Shown: positions 1 through 10,437, counted from the first letter of the stretch. The stretch is 64,000 bases of DNA from Ruegeria sp. YS9 (GCF_024628725.1 NZ_CP102410.1:558001-622000); one strand, 5' to 3'. The notes: generated by a model from the letters alone, not told the origin. Made by a program: numbers and translations.

Positions 1-1554
1 ATTTTTGGCGACCGATTGGGCATTGTGCCCTATATCATGCCTGGCTTCGGGCTGGCCAAAAAGGCGGCCGAGGTGTTTGACGAAAACCCGAATGTCGAAG
101 GGCTTCTGCTGCTTCAGCACGGGCATTTTACGTTCGGCGCGACGGCGCAGGAAAGCTATGACCGGATCGTGGCGCATACCAACGAGGTTGCTGCCTATTT
201 CGGAATGAAGGACCTGACGACAATTGGCCGTCGCGATCCGGCTGAGAATCTTGAGGTATTGCCGATCCTGCGCGGGGTCATCGCCGAAGTGGCGGCTCAA
301 CGGGATGACCCGATGCCGGTTTTTGACCTTCGCAACGGGCCGGAAGTGATGCGGTTTTTTGATCGTCCGGACATTGATACACTGGCCCAGCGGGGCATGG
401 CGTCGCCGGATCACGTGTTGCGGACAAAAGGCTGCCCGCTTGTTTTGCGGGCGCCGGACCTATCCGGGGGACGGTCACGGATCAAGGCAAAGGTCGAAGA
501 GTTTGCCAAAGACTATCGGGAATACTTTGAACGGCAGGCGCCGCAGGCCGACGAACCCAAGAAACTGTTGCCCCAAGACCCCAAGCATGCCTGGATCGAG
601 GGTGTGGGGATCCTGGGAATGGGCCCGAACGCGAAGGCTGCCTCGGCAGCGGCGGATCTTGCGGAACAAAACCTGCGGGTGCGAACGGTGGGCGAAGACG
701 CGGGCGGTTTTTTCCCCATCAATGAAAAAGATCGCTTTGATTGTGAATACTGGTCCTTGGAACAGGCGAAGCTGGGCAAAAGCTCAGCGCCTCCGCTTCA
801 GGGTAAGATCGTGATGGTGACCGGCGGTGCTGGGGCGATAGGTCTGGCGACCGCCAAGGCCTTTGCTGATGCCGGTGCAAATGTCGTTCTGGTGGATCGG
901 GATGAACGGGCGTTGGCAGATGCCAAATCGACCCTTGGCACGTGGCATTCGTCATATGCCTGCGACGTCACCGAGAAAGGCGCCGCAGATGCCGCGATTG
1001 CGGCGGCGATACACCGGTTTGGTGGGCTCGATGTAATGGTATCGAATGCCGGGGCCGCGACTTCGGGCGCGTTGCTGGATCTTGACGACGAGGAATTCCG
1101 AGCGGCTTTCGAGCTGAATTTCTTCGCGCACAAGGCGTTTGCGACACAGGCTGCCCGAGTGATGCAAGCTCAGGGCCGCGGCGGTCAGATCCTGTTCAAT
1201 ATCTCGAAACAGGCGATCAACCCGGGCCGGAACATGGGGGCCTATGGCACGCCAAAAGCCGCCACCCTGTTCCTGTTGCGCCAGTTGACACTTGAATTGG
1301 CCGAATACGGAATCCGTGTGAACGGGGTGAATGCAGATCGAATTCGGTCTGGCCTGCTGACGGATGGGTTCATTCAGGAACGCGCTGCCGCACGTGGCGT
1401 TTCCGAGGAGACCTATATGTCAGGCAACCTGCTGGGCCGCGAAGTCGAGGCAAAGCATGTCGCGCATGCCTTTGTTGCGCTGGCGCTGATGGAACGCACC
1501 ACCGGTCATGTCGTGACGGTGGATGGCGGCAACACCGAAGCCGAACTTCGGTAA
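1..1554 (+). CDS. Bifunctional class II aldolase / short-chain dehydrogenase (5' partial)
   Basis: The reading frame is open from the first base, so the gene begins upstream; 517 residues are visible of a family that usually has about 650-700. The N-terminal part is the end of a class II aldolase domain, with the metal-ligand motif HGH at visible residues 40-42. The C-terminal part is a Rossmann SDR domain from about residue 268: nucleotide loop TGGAGAIG (274-281), an NAG motif, and the catalytic YxxxK as YGTPK (415-419). Known members resemble RhaD-RhaE fusions that cleave a sugar phosphate and oxidise the resulting aldehyde, acting in the cytoplasm in deoxysugar catabolism. The actual substrate cannot be read from this fragment. 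The fusion call is secure; the rhamnose assignment is inference only. Confidence 0.88.
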   Translation: MFGDRLGIVPYIMPGFGLAKKAAEVFDENPNVEGLLLLQHGHFTFGATAQESYDRIVAHTNEVAAYFGMKDLTTIGRRDPAENLEVLPILRGVIAEVAAQRDDPMPVFDLRNGPEVMRFFDRPDIDTLAQRGMASPDHVLRTKGCPLVLRAPDLSGGRSRIKAKVEEFAKDYREYFERQAPQADEPKKLLPQDPKHAWIEGVGILGMGPNAKAASAAADLAEQNLRVRTVGEDAGGFFPINEKDRFDCEYWSLEQAKLGKSSAPPLQGKIVMVTGGAGAIGLATAKAFADAGANVVLVDRDERALADAKSTLGTWHSSYACDVTEKGAADAAIAAAIHRFGGLDVMVSNAGAATSGALLDLDDEEFRAAFELNFFAHKAFATQAARVMQAQGRGGQILFNISKQAINPGRNMGAYGTPKAATLFLLRQLTLELAEYGIRVNGVNADRIRSGLLTDGFIQERAAARGVSEETYMSGNLLGREVEAKHVAHAFVALALMERTTGHVVTVDGGNTEAELR

Positions 1555-1599
1555 CGCCTTTACCCGATTGGTTCCCGGCCTGTGGCGTATCGTTGTGCC

Positions 1600-2835
1600 T
1601 CAGGCAGGAACCGCTGTTCGGTTCTCGCGGATCGGCAGGTGTACTATCGCGCTGAAGGCACCGATCGCGACCCCGATCCACCAAACCATGTTGTAGTCGC
1701 CATACTGGTCATACATGCGCCCGCCAAGCCAGACACCCAGAAAGCTGCCGATCTGGTGGCTCAGGAAGATAAAACCATAGAGCGTTCCCATATAGCGCAA
1801 ACCGTAAAGATGCGCGACGAGACCCGAAGTCAGCGGCACGGTGGCCAGCCAAAGCGATCCCATCACCAGCGAGAACACGATGACCGTAAGCGGTGTGATC
1901 GGAAACACGTTGAACAAAGCCGCGGCAATCGTCCGGCCCGTATAGACTGCGGCCAGAAGATATTTTTTCGGAAAGTGGTTGCCGGCCCAGCCCGCCAGTA
2001 GCGTACCGCCGATATTGGCCAGACCGATCAATGAAATCGACACGGCACCCAGGGCCGATGTGGAGGTGATCCCGATGGCGTGCAGTACGCCTCCGGGCTG
2101 GATTGGCCCGCACATCTCGGTCACGAATGCCGGGAAATGCGCGGTGATGAAGCCCAGTTGATATCCGCAACTGAAAAACCCCAGAAAAATGAGAGCGTAG
2201 GAAGGATCGCGGAACGCCTTGCCCAGTATCTCGCTCATGCTTTCTTCCAGTTCAGCCTTCGAGATCGTCTGTGGTGCGCGCATAAAGGGCAAGGTCAACA
2301 CAAGCGCAAGAATCGCCACGGCGAACACGACAAAGACGTGCTGCCATGGCAGGAATGACAGCAGCCATTCCGCGGTTGGCGCCCCCAGAACCTGCCCAAA
2401 GCTGCCCGCGGCGGTAACGATGGCCAGCGACATGGACCGGTTTTCGTCGGTAGACGCGCGACCGACAACCGCCAGAACCACACCAAACCCGGTTCCGGCG
2501 ATGCCGAAACCCACCAGCCAAGCGTATATCTGATGCTCGAACGGCGTAACGGACCACGCCGTCAGCACCATGCCAGCCGCGTAGGTGAGAGCGCCAAGAA
2601 TGATGGCTCGGCGATCGCCCACCTTTTCGGCAATCGCAGCAAAGATCGGCTGCCCGATGCCCCAGGCCAGGTTCTGAACTGCAATCGCCATTGAAAAATC
2701 GGTCCGCAGCCAGCCGAACTCATCCGCTATCGGAATCTGGAATACGCCGAACGAAGCGCGCACGGCGAAGCTGACCGTGATGATGATACATCCGACAATC
2801 AGAATCGGATTCAACAAGCGGACGGATTGGGACAT
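1600..2835 (-). CDS. MFS transporter, monocarboxylate/oxalate-antiporter type
   Basis: A 411-residue inner-membrane carrier with about 12 hydrophobic segments. The first helix contains ASFGVF followed by a conserved PIADEFGW stretch and a GIGQPIF motif, as in MFS carriers of the oxalate:formate antiporter and monocarboxylate porter type. It has no close operon partner: it converges with the aldolase/dehydrogenase (45 bp between stops) and is divergent from zapE. The substrate is unknown; a small organic acid is the family-based guess. An ATG start fits the hydrophobic N-terminus. Confidence 0.85.
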   Translation of the reverse strand: MSQSVRLLNPILIVGCIIITVSFAVRASFGVFQIPIADEFGWLRTDFSMAIAVQNLAWGIGQPIFAAIAEKVGDRRAIILGALTYAAGMVLTAWSVTPFEHQIYAWLVGFGIAGTGFGVVLAVVGRASTDENRSMSLAIVTAAGSFGQVLGAPTAEWLLSFLPWQHVFVVFAVAILALVLTLPFMRAPQTISKAELEESMSEILGKAFRDPSYALIFLGFFSCGYQLGFITAHFPAFVTEMCGPIQPGGVLHAIGITSTSALGAVSISLIGLANIGGTLLAGWAGNHFPKKYLLAAVYTGRTIAAALFNVFPITPLTVIVFSLVMGSLWLATVPLTSGLVAHLYGLRYMGTLYGFIFLSHQIGSFLGVWLGGRMYDQYGDYNMVWWIGVAIGAFSAIVHLPIRENRTAVPA

Positions 2836-2983
2836 GGGACCTCAGGCGTTACGTCCGGAGGACCGTATTACTTTTGGTGTCACCGTCAATTCAGCAGATT
2901 TGCGGACACGGATAAACAAAATTGATGTGTCGCCAAAAATGGCTTCTTTTCAACGGGCGAGGTGACGGGTAAGGCTCGGATTC

Positions 2984-4051
2984 ATGACGGATCTTATTTC
3001 GCTTTACGAGGCCCGCATCGCGGACGGAACCCTGACACGCGACGACGCGCAAGAGGCCGTTCTGCCCCAATTCGAACGTATCCGGGCGGCACTGTCCAAG
3101 CCGGTCAAACGCGGGCTTTTCCGCAAGGCGCCTCCGCCCCCCAAAGGATTGTACCTATGGGGCGGTGTCGGGCGTGGAAAATCGATGCTGATGGACATGT
3201 TCGTCGATACGCTGGGCAATATCCCGGCACGGCGTGTGCATTTTCATGCCTTTATGCAGGAAATCCATGCTGGAATGCACAAGGCCCGGCAACAGAATGT
3301 CGAGGATGCCTTGGTACCGGTGGCGAAGGAGGTGGTCAACTCAGTTCGCTTGCTCGCATTTGACGAAATGCAGATCACCGACATTACGGACGCGATGATC
3401 GTCGGGCGGCTGTTTGACTTGTTGCACGAGGGCGGCGTGGTCGTGGTTACCACGTCGAACAGGCATCCCGACGATCTGTACAAGGATGGGCTGAACCGGC
3501 AGCTGTTTCTGCCGTTCATCGCGCATATCAAAGAGCAGTTGCAGGTGTGGGAGTTGGTGTCGCCTACGGACTATCGGCAGAACCGGTTGGAGGGTGCCCC
3601 GGTCTATTTCACTCCGATTGGCCCAGAAGCCCGGCAAAAAATCCGGCAGGTCTGGACAGATCTTGCCGGTGGGCCCGCTGATCCGCTTGTGTTGCACGTC
3701 AAAGGTCGGGCCGTTGAATTGCCCGCCTTTCGCAACGGGGTGGCGCGGGCTTCCTTCTATGATCTGTGTGGCCGCATGTTGGGACCGGGCGATTATCTGG
3801 CGATTGCGGAAGAAGTGAAGGTGCTGGTGCTTGAGGACATCCCGCGCCTGTCTCGGAACAATTTCAACGAAGCCAAGCGTTTTGTCACCCTGATCGATGC
3901 ACTTTACGAAGCCAGGGTGCGTTTGATCTGTTCGGCTGCGGCCGAACCAGAGATGCTGTATGTCGAAGGTGAAGGAACCTTCGAATTTGAACGCACGGCA
4001 TCGCGCCTGCGGGAAATGCAGGATCAGGATTGGGGGCGACAGGGGCGCTGA
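2984..4051 (+). CDS. zapE: Cell division protein ZapE (AFG1-like ATPase)
   Basis: A 355-residue P-loop ATPase of the AFG1/ZapE family. Walker A is GGVGRGKS at about residues 60-67 and Walker B is LLAFDEMQ at about 123-130, followed by the family sequence ITDITDAMIVGRLF and the sensor-like VTTSNRHPDDLY. ZapE acts in the cytoplasm at the constricting FtsZ ring; its mitochondrial relative is Afg1/LACE1. Length matches the family. The ATG at 2984 precedes the usual short N-terminal region. It stands alone, convergent with folC. Confidence 0.93.
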   Translation: MTDLISLYEARIADGTLTRDDAQEAVLPQFERIRAALSKPVKRGLFRKAPPPPKGLYLWGGVGRGKSMLMDMFVDTLGNIPARRVHFHAFMQEIHAGMHKARQQNVEDALVPVAKEVVNSVRLLAFDEMQITDITDAMIVGRLFDLLHEGGVVVVTTSNRHPDDLYKDGLNRQLFLPFIAHIKEQLQVWELVSPTDYRQNRLEGAPVYFTPIGPEARQKIRQVWTDLAGGPADPLVLHVKGRAVELPAFRNGVARASFYDLCGRMLGPGDYLAIAEEVKVLVLEDIPRLSRNNFNEAKRFVTLIDALYEARVRLICSAAAEPEMLYVEGEGTFEFERTASRLREMQDQDWGRQGR

Positions 4052-4113
4052 TCCGCCCGTATCGCCCGCCCCATCCAAGACCGTGTCAGCCAGATCATGA
4101 GGCTGGAACGGGC

Positions 4114-5388
4114 CTACGCGTTTTCTTGCAGAATTTTTCCGGCCAGATAGAGCGAGCCGCAGATCAGAACACGCGCCTGCGGGTCATTGTCCGTGATCAC
4201 TTTCAATGCGTCCGCTACGCTGTCAGCGGTGGATGCGGGCAGGTTGACCCTAGCCGCAGCCGCAGCGGTTTCTTCCGCGCTGAGCGTTGCGGTCTCGCCC
4301 GGAATGGACACGGCTGTCAGACTTGTCGCCTTCTCTGCCAGAGGTGCGAGATACCCGGTCACATCCTTGGTGTTGAGCATGCCGCAGATCATGTGCGTCG
4401 GTTTTGGCGGCAGATTCGCCAACACATCCGCCAACGCGACACCTGCGGCGGCGTTATGACCACCGTCCAGCCAAATCTCGGCCTGCGGGGCCTGATCTAC
4501 GAGCGGGCCGGATTTCAGACGCTGCATGCGCGCCGGCCATTCGGCCTTGGTCACGGCAGCTTCGTACGCGTCGTCGCCCATGTTCAGATGGCGCAGAACC
4601 GCCAACGCTGCGCCCGCATTCTGAATCTGATGCGCGCCCAGAAGGTTGGGCAGAGGCACATCCCGCAAACCGGTTTCGTCCTGATAGATCAGACGTCCGT
4701 TTTCTTCCTGCACGTGCCAGTGCTGACCATGAACCAACAAAGGCGCACCCAATCGGGCGGCTGTGTATTCGATGACCTCAAGCGCTTCGTCCTGTTGCGG
4801 GCCGACAATGCACGGAACGCCGGGCTTGATGATGCCCGCTTTTTCCGCCGCGATCTTGCCCAAAGTACCACCCAGGAACTGTTCATGATCGATGGATACG
4901 GGGGTAATAACCGTGACGGCCGGGTTTTCGATCACATTTGTGGCGTCCAGACGCCCGCCCAGCCCGACCTCGAGCAGAGTGTAATCTGCCTTGGCACGGG
5001 CAAAGGCCAACAGGGCGGCGCATGTGGTGATCTCGAAATAGGTGATGTTTTCGCCGCCATTGGCAGCGTAGCATTCATCCAGAACCGCCGTCAGTTCTGG
5101 CTCCGAGATCAGCTCTCCGGCCAATCGAATACGTTCATGAAAACGGGCCAGATGCGGCGAGGTATAGGCGTGTACCGAGCGCCCTGCCCCCTCAAGCCCC
5201 GCTCTGATCATCGCCTGGGTCGAGCCCTTGCCGTTGGTCCCGGCAATATGGATGACCGGCGGCAGTTTCAGATGAGGATTGTCCAGTGCAGCCAGCAAAC
5301 GCCAGACACGGTCCAAGGTCAGATCAATGATCTTGGGGTGCAGCGCCATCATCCGGTCGAGGATGGCGTCGGACGTCTTGGCCGTCAT
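4114..5388 (-). CDS. folC: Bifunctional folylpolyglutamate synthase / dihydrofolate synthase
   Basis: A 424-residue Mur-ligase-superfamily enzyme that adds glutamate to dihydropteroate and to folates in the cytoplasm. The ATP-binding loop [11 protein letters not shown] is near residue 47, followed by [13 protein letters not shown] and the D-A-T-N motif (GGRLDATN). Length and domain order are those of FolC. Its start overlaps the accD stop by 4 bp (ATGA), so it is translationally coupled as the downstream gene of an accD-folC operon, a common alphaproteobacterial arrangement. Confidence 0.95.
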   Translation of the reverse strand: MTAKTSDAILDRMMALHPKIIDLTLDRVWRLLAALDNPHLKLPPVIHIAGTNGKGSTQAMIRAGLEGAGRSVHAYTSPHLARFHERIRLAGELISEPELTAVLDECYAANGGENITYFEITTCAALLAFARAKADYTLLEVGLGGRLDATNVIENPAVTVITPVSIDHEQFLGGTLGKIAAEKAGIIKPGVPCIVGPQQDEALEVIEYTAARLGAPLLVHGQHWHVQEENGRLIYQDETGLRDVPLPNLLGAHQIQNAGAALAVLRHLNMGDDAYEAAVTKAEWPARMQRLKSGPLVDQAPQAEIWLDGGHNAAAGVALADVLANLPPKPTHMICGMLNTKDVTGYLAPLAEKATSLTAVSIPGETATLSAEETAAAAARVNLPASTADSVADALKVITDNDPQARVLICGSLYLAGKILQENA

Positions 5389-6314
5389 TTCTGATCTGTC
5401 TCTTCGGCGGGGGGGTCTGTTGCGTCGGTTGGTTCCGGTGCAGGCAGATCGCCCATGATCGCCGGCGGCAGATTCATCAGCATCCGCGTGATGGTGATCA
5501 ACTCGTCGCGCATTTCGGTACGTTTGGTGACACGGTCCAGCATACCGTGATCCAGCAGGTATTCGGCACGCTGAAAGCCTTCGGGCAGTTTTTCGCGAAT
5601 CGTCTGCTCGATCACGCGAGGTCCGGCAAAGCAGATCAGCGCATTGGGTTCCGAGATATGGACATCGCCCAGCATCGCATAAGATGCAGTGACCCCGCCA
5701 GTCGTCGGATGAGTCAGAACAACGATATATGGCAGGTTGGCTTCCTTCAGCATCTCGACTGCCACAGTGGTGCGCGGCATCTGCATCAGGCTGAGGATAC
5801 CTTCCTGCATACGGGCGCCACCGGCTGCCGAGAAAAGGATCAGCGGCCGTTTGAGTTTCACCGCTTCCTGCGCGGCAGCGATGATCGCGTTGCCGACATA
5901 CATCCCCATTGATCCGCCCATGAACGAAAAGTCCTGCGCGGCGGCCACGATTGGGGTGCGGCCGATTTCACCCAAGGCGACCAGCATGGCTTCCTTTTCG
6001 CCGGTCTTCTTCTGCGCTGCCTTCATGCGGTCGGGGTATTTCTTCTGATCGCGGAATTGCAACGGGTCGTCTTTTGGCGCAGGCACCTCGAGTTCCGTAA
6101 AGATCCCGCCGTCAAACAAGTGCTTGAACCGCTCACGCGGCGTGATCGCCATGTGGTGGTCGCACTGTGTGCAGACATTCTGGTTTTCCGCCAGCTCGCG
6201 ATGGAACAGCATCGTTCCGCATTCGTCGCATTTGTGCCAGAGGTTTTCAGGCACTTCGCGGCGTGAGAAGATCGAGTTTATCCGGGGGCGGACGTAGTTT
6301 GTGATCCAGTTCAT
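5385..6314 (-). CDS. accD: Acetyl-CoA carboxylase carboxyltransferase subunit beta
   Basis: A 309-residue beta subunit of the ACC carboxyltransferase, which with AccA transfers the carboxyl group to acetyl-CoA in the first step of fatty acid synthesis. The N-terminal zinc ribbon has two CxxC pairs (CDEC and CTQC, about residues 29-51). The crotonase-like core carries GGARMQEG and the [10 protein letters not shown] oxyanion region. The C-terminus is rich in Pro, Glu and Asp (about 15 residues) and is not part of the fold. First gene of the accD-folC pair. Confidence 0.97.
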   Translation of the reverse strand: MNWITNYVRPRINSIFSRREVPENLWHKCDECGTMLFHRELAENQNVCTQCDHHMAITPRERFKHLFDGGIFTELEVPAPKDDPLQFRDQKKYPDRMKAAQKKTGEKEAMLVALGEIGRTPIVAAAQDFSFMGGSMGMYVGNAIIAAAQEAVKLKRPLILFSAAGGARMQEGILSLMQMPRTTVAVEMLKEANLPYIVVLTHPTTGGVTASYAMLGDVHISEPNALICFAGPRVIEQTIREKLPEGFQRAEYLLDHGMLDRVTKRTEMRDELITITRMLMNLPPAIMGDLPAPEPTDATDPPAEETDQK

Positions 6315-6374
6315 GTCGGAACCTTGGCTTGTGCGGTGTTGACGTCAAATAGGACGCCACGGAAGGAATTGCAA

Positions 6375-7259
6375 TCAACGCCTGAGCGCAAGTCGCGCGG
6401 CCAGCCAGCAAACGAACATCACGGCAAGGTCCACCAGAAGCCAGGGACGAAGCTGTTCGGCGTCGGATGCATCGAACGGAAGGGTGAACAGGGCCAGCCC
6501 GTTCAGGTTGTCAGGCAACGAGATGAACAGCAACGCAATGATGTTGTTGAAAAAATGCAAGGCGATAGCTGGCCCCAATGTTCCGGCCCGTGCCGTCAGG
6601 TCCGACGTCAGCAAACCGAAAACGCAAGCCCATAGCGCAATCAGCAGCGCGTTGTCGCCAGCCATGTCGGGCGTGTAATGTCCGATTGCAAACAGGATGG
6701 AGGGCACCCCCATCCAGATCACAGGCGATTGGAATCTGGCTGCCAGGGTTTGCTGAATATATCCTCGGAACAACAGTTCTTCGGCGCTGGTCTGCACCAG
6801 AACAACCAAGGCCGAGACCGGCAACAGAAGAAGCCAGGTCGACAATGGCAGGTTCTGCGACAGAGATCCGCCAAAGCCGTAAGGCGGCAGCAGGAACCCG
6901 ACAACGCCCAAAATAAGCAATGCTTTCAACACTTTCAGGAATTGACCCGCGGCCAATCGGTACCCGCCCACGATGGACACCAATGACCTGTGCTGAACCT
7001 GCCGCGCGGCGACGGCCACGCCCAGAATGATGAAACCGAAGCTGGCCAACAGCAACAGCAGCGCGAGGGGTGAACCGCCCATCAGAAGCGTCTGCGCCCA
7101 GCTTTCCGGGCCCATCCCGGCAACCACGGTAAAAAACACCATGTTCAGAACGCTGACCAGCACGGCAACCAGCAAGAGCCCCAGCAACAGGCGCCAGATT
7201 TCCGGTTTGCCGCGTGCGGTTTCGACCAGATGGTCATGAGCGGAATATGCTTTAGGCAT
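6375..7259 (-). CDS. CPBP family intramembrane glutamic endopeptidase
   Basis: I place the start at the ATG at 7259 (294 residues); a longer in-frame reading would run 72 bp further into the upstream ABC gene. The protein has about 8 hydrophobic segments and all CPBP/Abi motifs: EELLFR (E160, E161, R165), FAIGH (H194) and HFFNNI (H235, N239). The family comprises intramembrane proteases related to Rce1. The start codon overlaps the end of the upstream ABC-like gene by 8 bp, so the two are probably co-translated and may act together in the membrane. The substrate is unknown. Confidence 0.87.
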   Translation of the reverse strand: MPKAYSAHDHLVETARGKPEIWRLLLGLLLVAVLVSVLNMVFFTVVAGMGPESWAQTLLMGGSPLALLLLLASFGFIILGVAVAARQVQHRSLVSIVGGYRLAAGQFLKVLKALLILGVVGFLLPPYGFGGSLSQNLPLSTWLLLLPVSALVVLVQTSAEELLFRGYIQQTLAARFQSPVIWMGVPSILFAIGHYTPDMAGDNALLIALWACVFGLLTSDLTARAGTLGPAIALHFFNNIIALLFISLPDNLNGLALFTLPFDASDAEQLRPWLLVDLAVMFVCWLAARLALRR

Positions 7260-10200
7260 TTTCACCCGTGCTTTCCTGAATCGCCTGATCCGTAATGGTC
7301 GGGAGCAGTTCCTCGGGGTTCTGCGCCGCATTGATTCTTGTGGACAACGTAGTCAGATACCCCGCAACAGTCTGTAGCAATTGCGTCGCAACCGAAGCGT
7401 CGCTTTCGACCACCGCACGCAGTTCCTCGGCACCGATACGCAGGAAACTGCTATCTTCGGTGGCGACCAGATCCAGTTGTCTGGGCTCTCCCGTGATGAT
7501 CGAGAGATCACCGATCAGTCGCCCGGGCTCGATGATCGAGATCGGGCGTTTTTGTCCATCATCCGTGGGCCAGTCCAGCCTGGCCTGCCCCGAGACGCAC
7601 AGATACGCCGCGTCGGGCGCCTGACCACGCGAGAAGATGACTTGCCCCGCTGCTGCTTCGTACCATTGCGCTGAGAAAGCAAGCAGCCGCTGGTTGCGGC
7701 CATCCACACCGGAAAACAACTCGGTCGCGGAAATGATCTCGAGCTTGCGGCTCAGATCGTCAGACGTGCTGTCTTCTGGCGTGGATTTGGATCGAGACAC
7801 ACCGTCGATACGACCATCCTTGATTTCCACAAACAGATCATACGCTTCGGGATGTGCAAAGTGATCTTCCATAAAGATCATGATGGAATCCGGCAACAAT
7901 TCCCGCAGTTTCAGGCGGGTGCGCAACCGGCTTTCGGAATCATGACTTGCCAGGGCCCTGTCCAGAATCAGGACGTCAGGCCGTTTGATCCCCGCGCGTG
8001 AGAACGCGGCACGCTCCTGAAAGACGGTCGGCAGATTGTTCCCGCCCAGGCCTGTTGGCAGATCGTAGATGATGGCAGCTGCACGGCGTCGCAGGCCGGC
8101 TTCGTTCATGGCTTCGGCCACAACGTCTTCTATTTCGTCCGCGTGTGCACCGGCCATCAACGACACCCGGCCGTAGATCGCGTTTTCCATCACGGTCAGG
8201 CGCGGCACATAAATGTCCGGCGCAACTGACATGAACATGCCGCCCATCGCATCCCGCAACCGCTTGGCCTGGCTTTTGCGGATGGCAAGAATCTTTTCCT
8301 TGTATTCTTCCGGGAAGTTTGGGCCGATCTGCTCGGCCGTCAACAGGAACGGTACCGTCAATAGCAAGGCACGCTCCTGGTCGCTCACTGCCGTATCGCC
8401 TTTGGATTTGCGCCGTTCTTCGATATCCAGCAATTTGTGATACATGTCTTTGGACATGCCAAGCTTCAGGAAAAGCGGGTGATCCGCCCCGTCCCGCCCG
8501 AAGGTCTTGCTGAGCGTATCCATGACAGCCTGAGAGATGCTGATCACGTCGTCCGCCAGATCATGGGCGCTGAGCATCTGAACGAACCGTTCGTCACCCG
8601 CCAGTATATCCGGAGAAATGTCCCTGGATGGTGCGGCGAACAACAGGTTGCCACCCAGCGGAACTGCCGGGTTGAACCGATCAGGGTCAAACCGGTACAC
8701 ATAGCGATCAAGCCCCTTTTCAGCCAGGCGATTGGCGATGGTCCCTCGTAGATTGACAACTTCCTGTGCCAGAACCGGGTGAATCTCCGGGTCGAACTGC
8801 GTACGCAATGTGCGGCGGAACATGAACTCGTCGATGCCCATCGCTTCCACCAGCTGGAACCACCAGTCACGTATGTCGTCGATATCGTCAAGACCGGCGA
8901 GACCCGGATCAATCCATTCATCGTCCAGAGAATCCGGTGAATTGCCTGCGCGAACAGCTTCGATCTGCCACCGCGTCGGGGCCCTGAGCGTATCTGCTTG
9001 ATGTCGCGGATGCGTGCGCAAAGGCATCAAGAGGTTGTCGCCCAACGTCCCGTCGAACAGGTAGGGGCGCGAATAGGCATAGCCGATCCGGGCCGCGATG
9101 ACGGCCTGATGCAGACCCCGCAGATCATGCCCGGCTATGATCACCTCACCCTGAGCCGGCAACACCTCACGTGTCAGAAGCTGTCCCAACGCACTGCGTT
9201 CCGACGCCTGTCCAGACTGAATTGCGACGCGCGCGCCACGCGGAATGGTCAGATCAAGATCTTCGAGAACGGTTTTACCATCGCTGTCGCGAACCGTCAC
9301 GTTTCGCAGCTCGATGTCGCCAGTCAGTCGCGGGATGGTTTCAGGTTCACCCTCGAACAGTTCTTCCGGTATCATGTTGTCCGGCGCAAACTTCTCGGTG
9401 ACGATTTCCCACCGCAAAGACATGTCCTGGACCTGGTTGTAATAGGTCAGCAATTCCTTCCACGGGCCGCTCAGATCCTTGTAGGCGCCCAACGCGGCAA
9501 CCAGCGCACCGACGGTCACTTCACCGGTAATCGCCAGATATCCACCCACTGAATAAAACAGGAAAGGTGTCATCTGAGTTATCAGGTTGTTGAGGAACTT
9601 CATGAAGAATTTTTTGTTGTAGATCTTGAAACGGATCTCGAACAGTTTCCCCAGCCGATGGCTGAATTGCGCAAGGCGATAGCGCCATCCTCCGTTGGTA
9701 CGCAGATCGCTGATACCCGCCGCAGTTTCGCCGATCTCCGAGCTCAGACGTCGAACTTCCTGAATGCGGTCCTTGTTCAGAAGGTTGATTTGCCGCTGAA
9801 GCTTGGGGATCAGCCAGGCCTGAAGCGGGATCAGCGCGATACTGGCAAGTCCGAACCAAACGCTTTGCATGAACAGGAAGGTGACGATCGTCATCATCTG
9901 GCCGAACTGGAAAACCGGCTGCGCGATGGCATCCCCCATCAGGCCACCCATCGGTTCGGCCTCGGACGTGATCATCGATACCAGCTCACCCTGGCTAGTT
10001 GTCGCAAAATAGGATTTCGGAAACCGCATCGACCGTTGGATCAACGTATAGCGCAGGCGCCGCAGCATGCGCTCTGCAAGGACACCCTTCATCGTGTTGA
10101 TGCGCATCTTCATGACACCGCTCACGATCACCGTCGCCAGGAATGCAACGCACAGTATCATCAGATACTGAACCTGCGTCACGGTGAAGTTCCAGATGGT

Positions 10201-10359
10201 TACCGTGTCACCCGGCGCGCCGATTGCGTCGTTGATGATTTGTTTGGGAAGTTCCAGCGAGGCGTAAAGAAACGGGAACGACAGGACCGTGAGCAGTAGA
10301 AGAACAAGTTGCTGTTTCTTCGAATATTTCCAAATGAAGGCAAATAAAGTGGACTCCAT
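7252..10359 (-). CDS. ABC-exporter-like protein with degenerate nucleotide-binding domain and C-terminal cNMP-binding domain
   Basis: A 1035-residue protein. Residues 1-310 are a type-I ABC exporter transmembrane domain (about 6 helices). Residues 345-860 form an ABC ATPase fold in which every catalytic motif is altered. The Walker A position reads SGQASERSAL (382-391), with no glycine-rich loop and Arg instead of Lys. The Q-loop Gln appears as Ser near 430. The signature region reads NLPTVFQE (775-782) instead of LSGGQ. Walker B DVLILD (795-800) is followed by Arg instead of the catalytic Glu. About 260 extra residues (roughly 447-705) of unknown fold lie between the Q-loop and the signature region. 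Residues 880-1005 are a Crp-like cyclic-nucleotide-binding domain. It probably cannot hydrolyse ATP normally; a ligand-gated scaffold or channel role is inference. A CPBP protease gene follows with an 8-bp overlap. Confidence 0.85.
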   Translation of the reverse strand: MESTLFAFIWKYSKKQQLVLLLLTVLSFPFLYASLELPKQIINDAIGAPGDTVTIWNFTVTQVQYLMILCVAFLATVIVSGVMKMRINTMKGVLAERMLRRLRYTLIQRSMRFPKSYFATTSQGELVSMITSEAEPMGGLMGDAIAQPVFQFGQMMTIVTFLFMQSVWFGLASIALIPLQAWLIPKLQRQINLLNKDRIQEVRRLSSEIGETAAGISDLRTNGGWRYRLAQFSHRLGKLFEIRFKIYNKKFFMKFLNNLITQMTPFLFYSVGGYLAITGEVTVGALVAALGAYKDLSGPWKELLTYYNQVQDMSLRWEIVTEKFAPDNMIPEELFEGEPETIPRLTGDIELRNVTVRDSDGKTVLEDLDLTIPRGARVAIQSGQASERSALGQLLTREVLPAQGEVIIAGHDLRGLHQAVIAARIGYAYSRPYLFDGTLGDNLLMPLRTHPRHQADTLRAPTRWQIEAVRAGNSPDSLDDEWIDPGLAGLDDIDDIRDWWFQLVEAMGIDEFMFRRTLRTQFDPEIHPVLAQEVVNLRGTIANRLAEKGLDRYVYRFDPDRFNPAVPLGGNLLFAAPSRDISPDILAGDERFVQMLSAHDLADDVISISQAVMDTLSKTFGRDGADHPLFLKLGMSKDMYHKLLDIEERRKSKGDTAVSDQERALLLTVPFLLTAEQIGPNFPEEYKEKILAIRKSQAKRLRDAMGGMFMSVAPDIYVPRLTVMENAIYGRVSLMAGAHADEIEDVVAEAMNEAGLRRRAAAIIYDLPTGLGGNNLPTVFQERAAFSRAGIKRPDVLILDRALASHDSESRLRTRLKLRELLPDSIMIFMEDHFAHPEAYDLFVEIKDGRIDGVSRSKSTPEDSTSDDLSRKLEIISATELFSGVDGRNQRLLAFSAQWYEAAAGQVIFSRGQAPDAAYLCVSGQARLDWPTDDGQKRPISIIEPGRLIGDLSIITGEPRQLDLVATEDSSFLRIGAEELRAVVESDASVATQLLQTVAGYLTTLSTRINAAQNPEELLPTITDQAIQESTGENA

Positions 10360-10437
10360 AACCTGGCCTTGTCATGCGCTAAACTGTTGTGTGGCTGTTG
10401 TTGGGGTGACCCACTTTGCAGGAGCCAAACGGTAAGC

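Noticed and set aside
4030..5394. Open frame of 454 codons opposite folC
   Set aside because: folC is certain; the opposite frame is low-complexity and Arg/Gly/Gln-rich.
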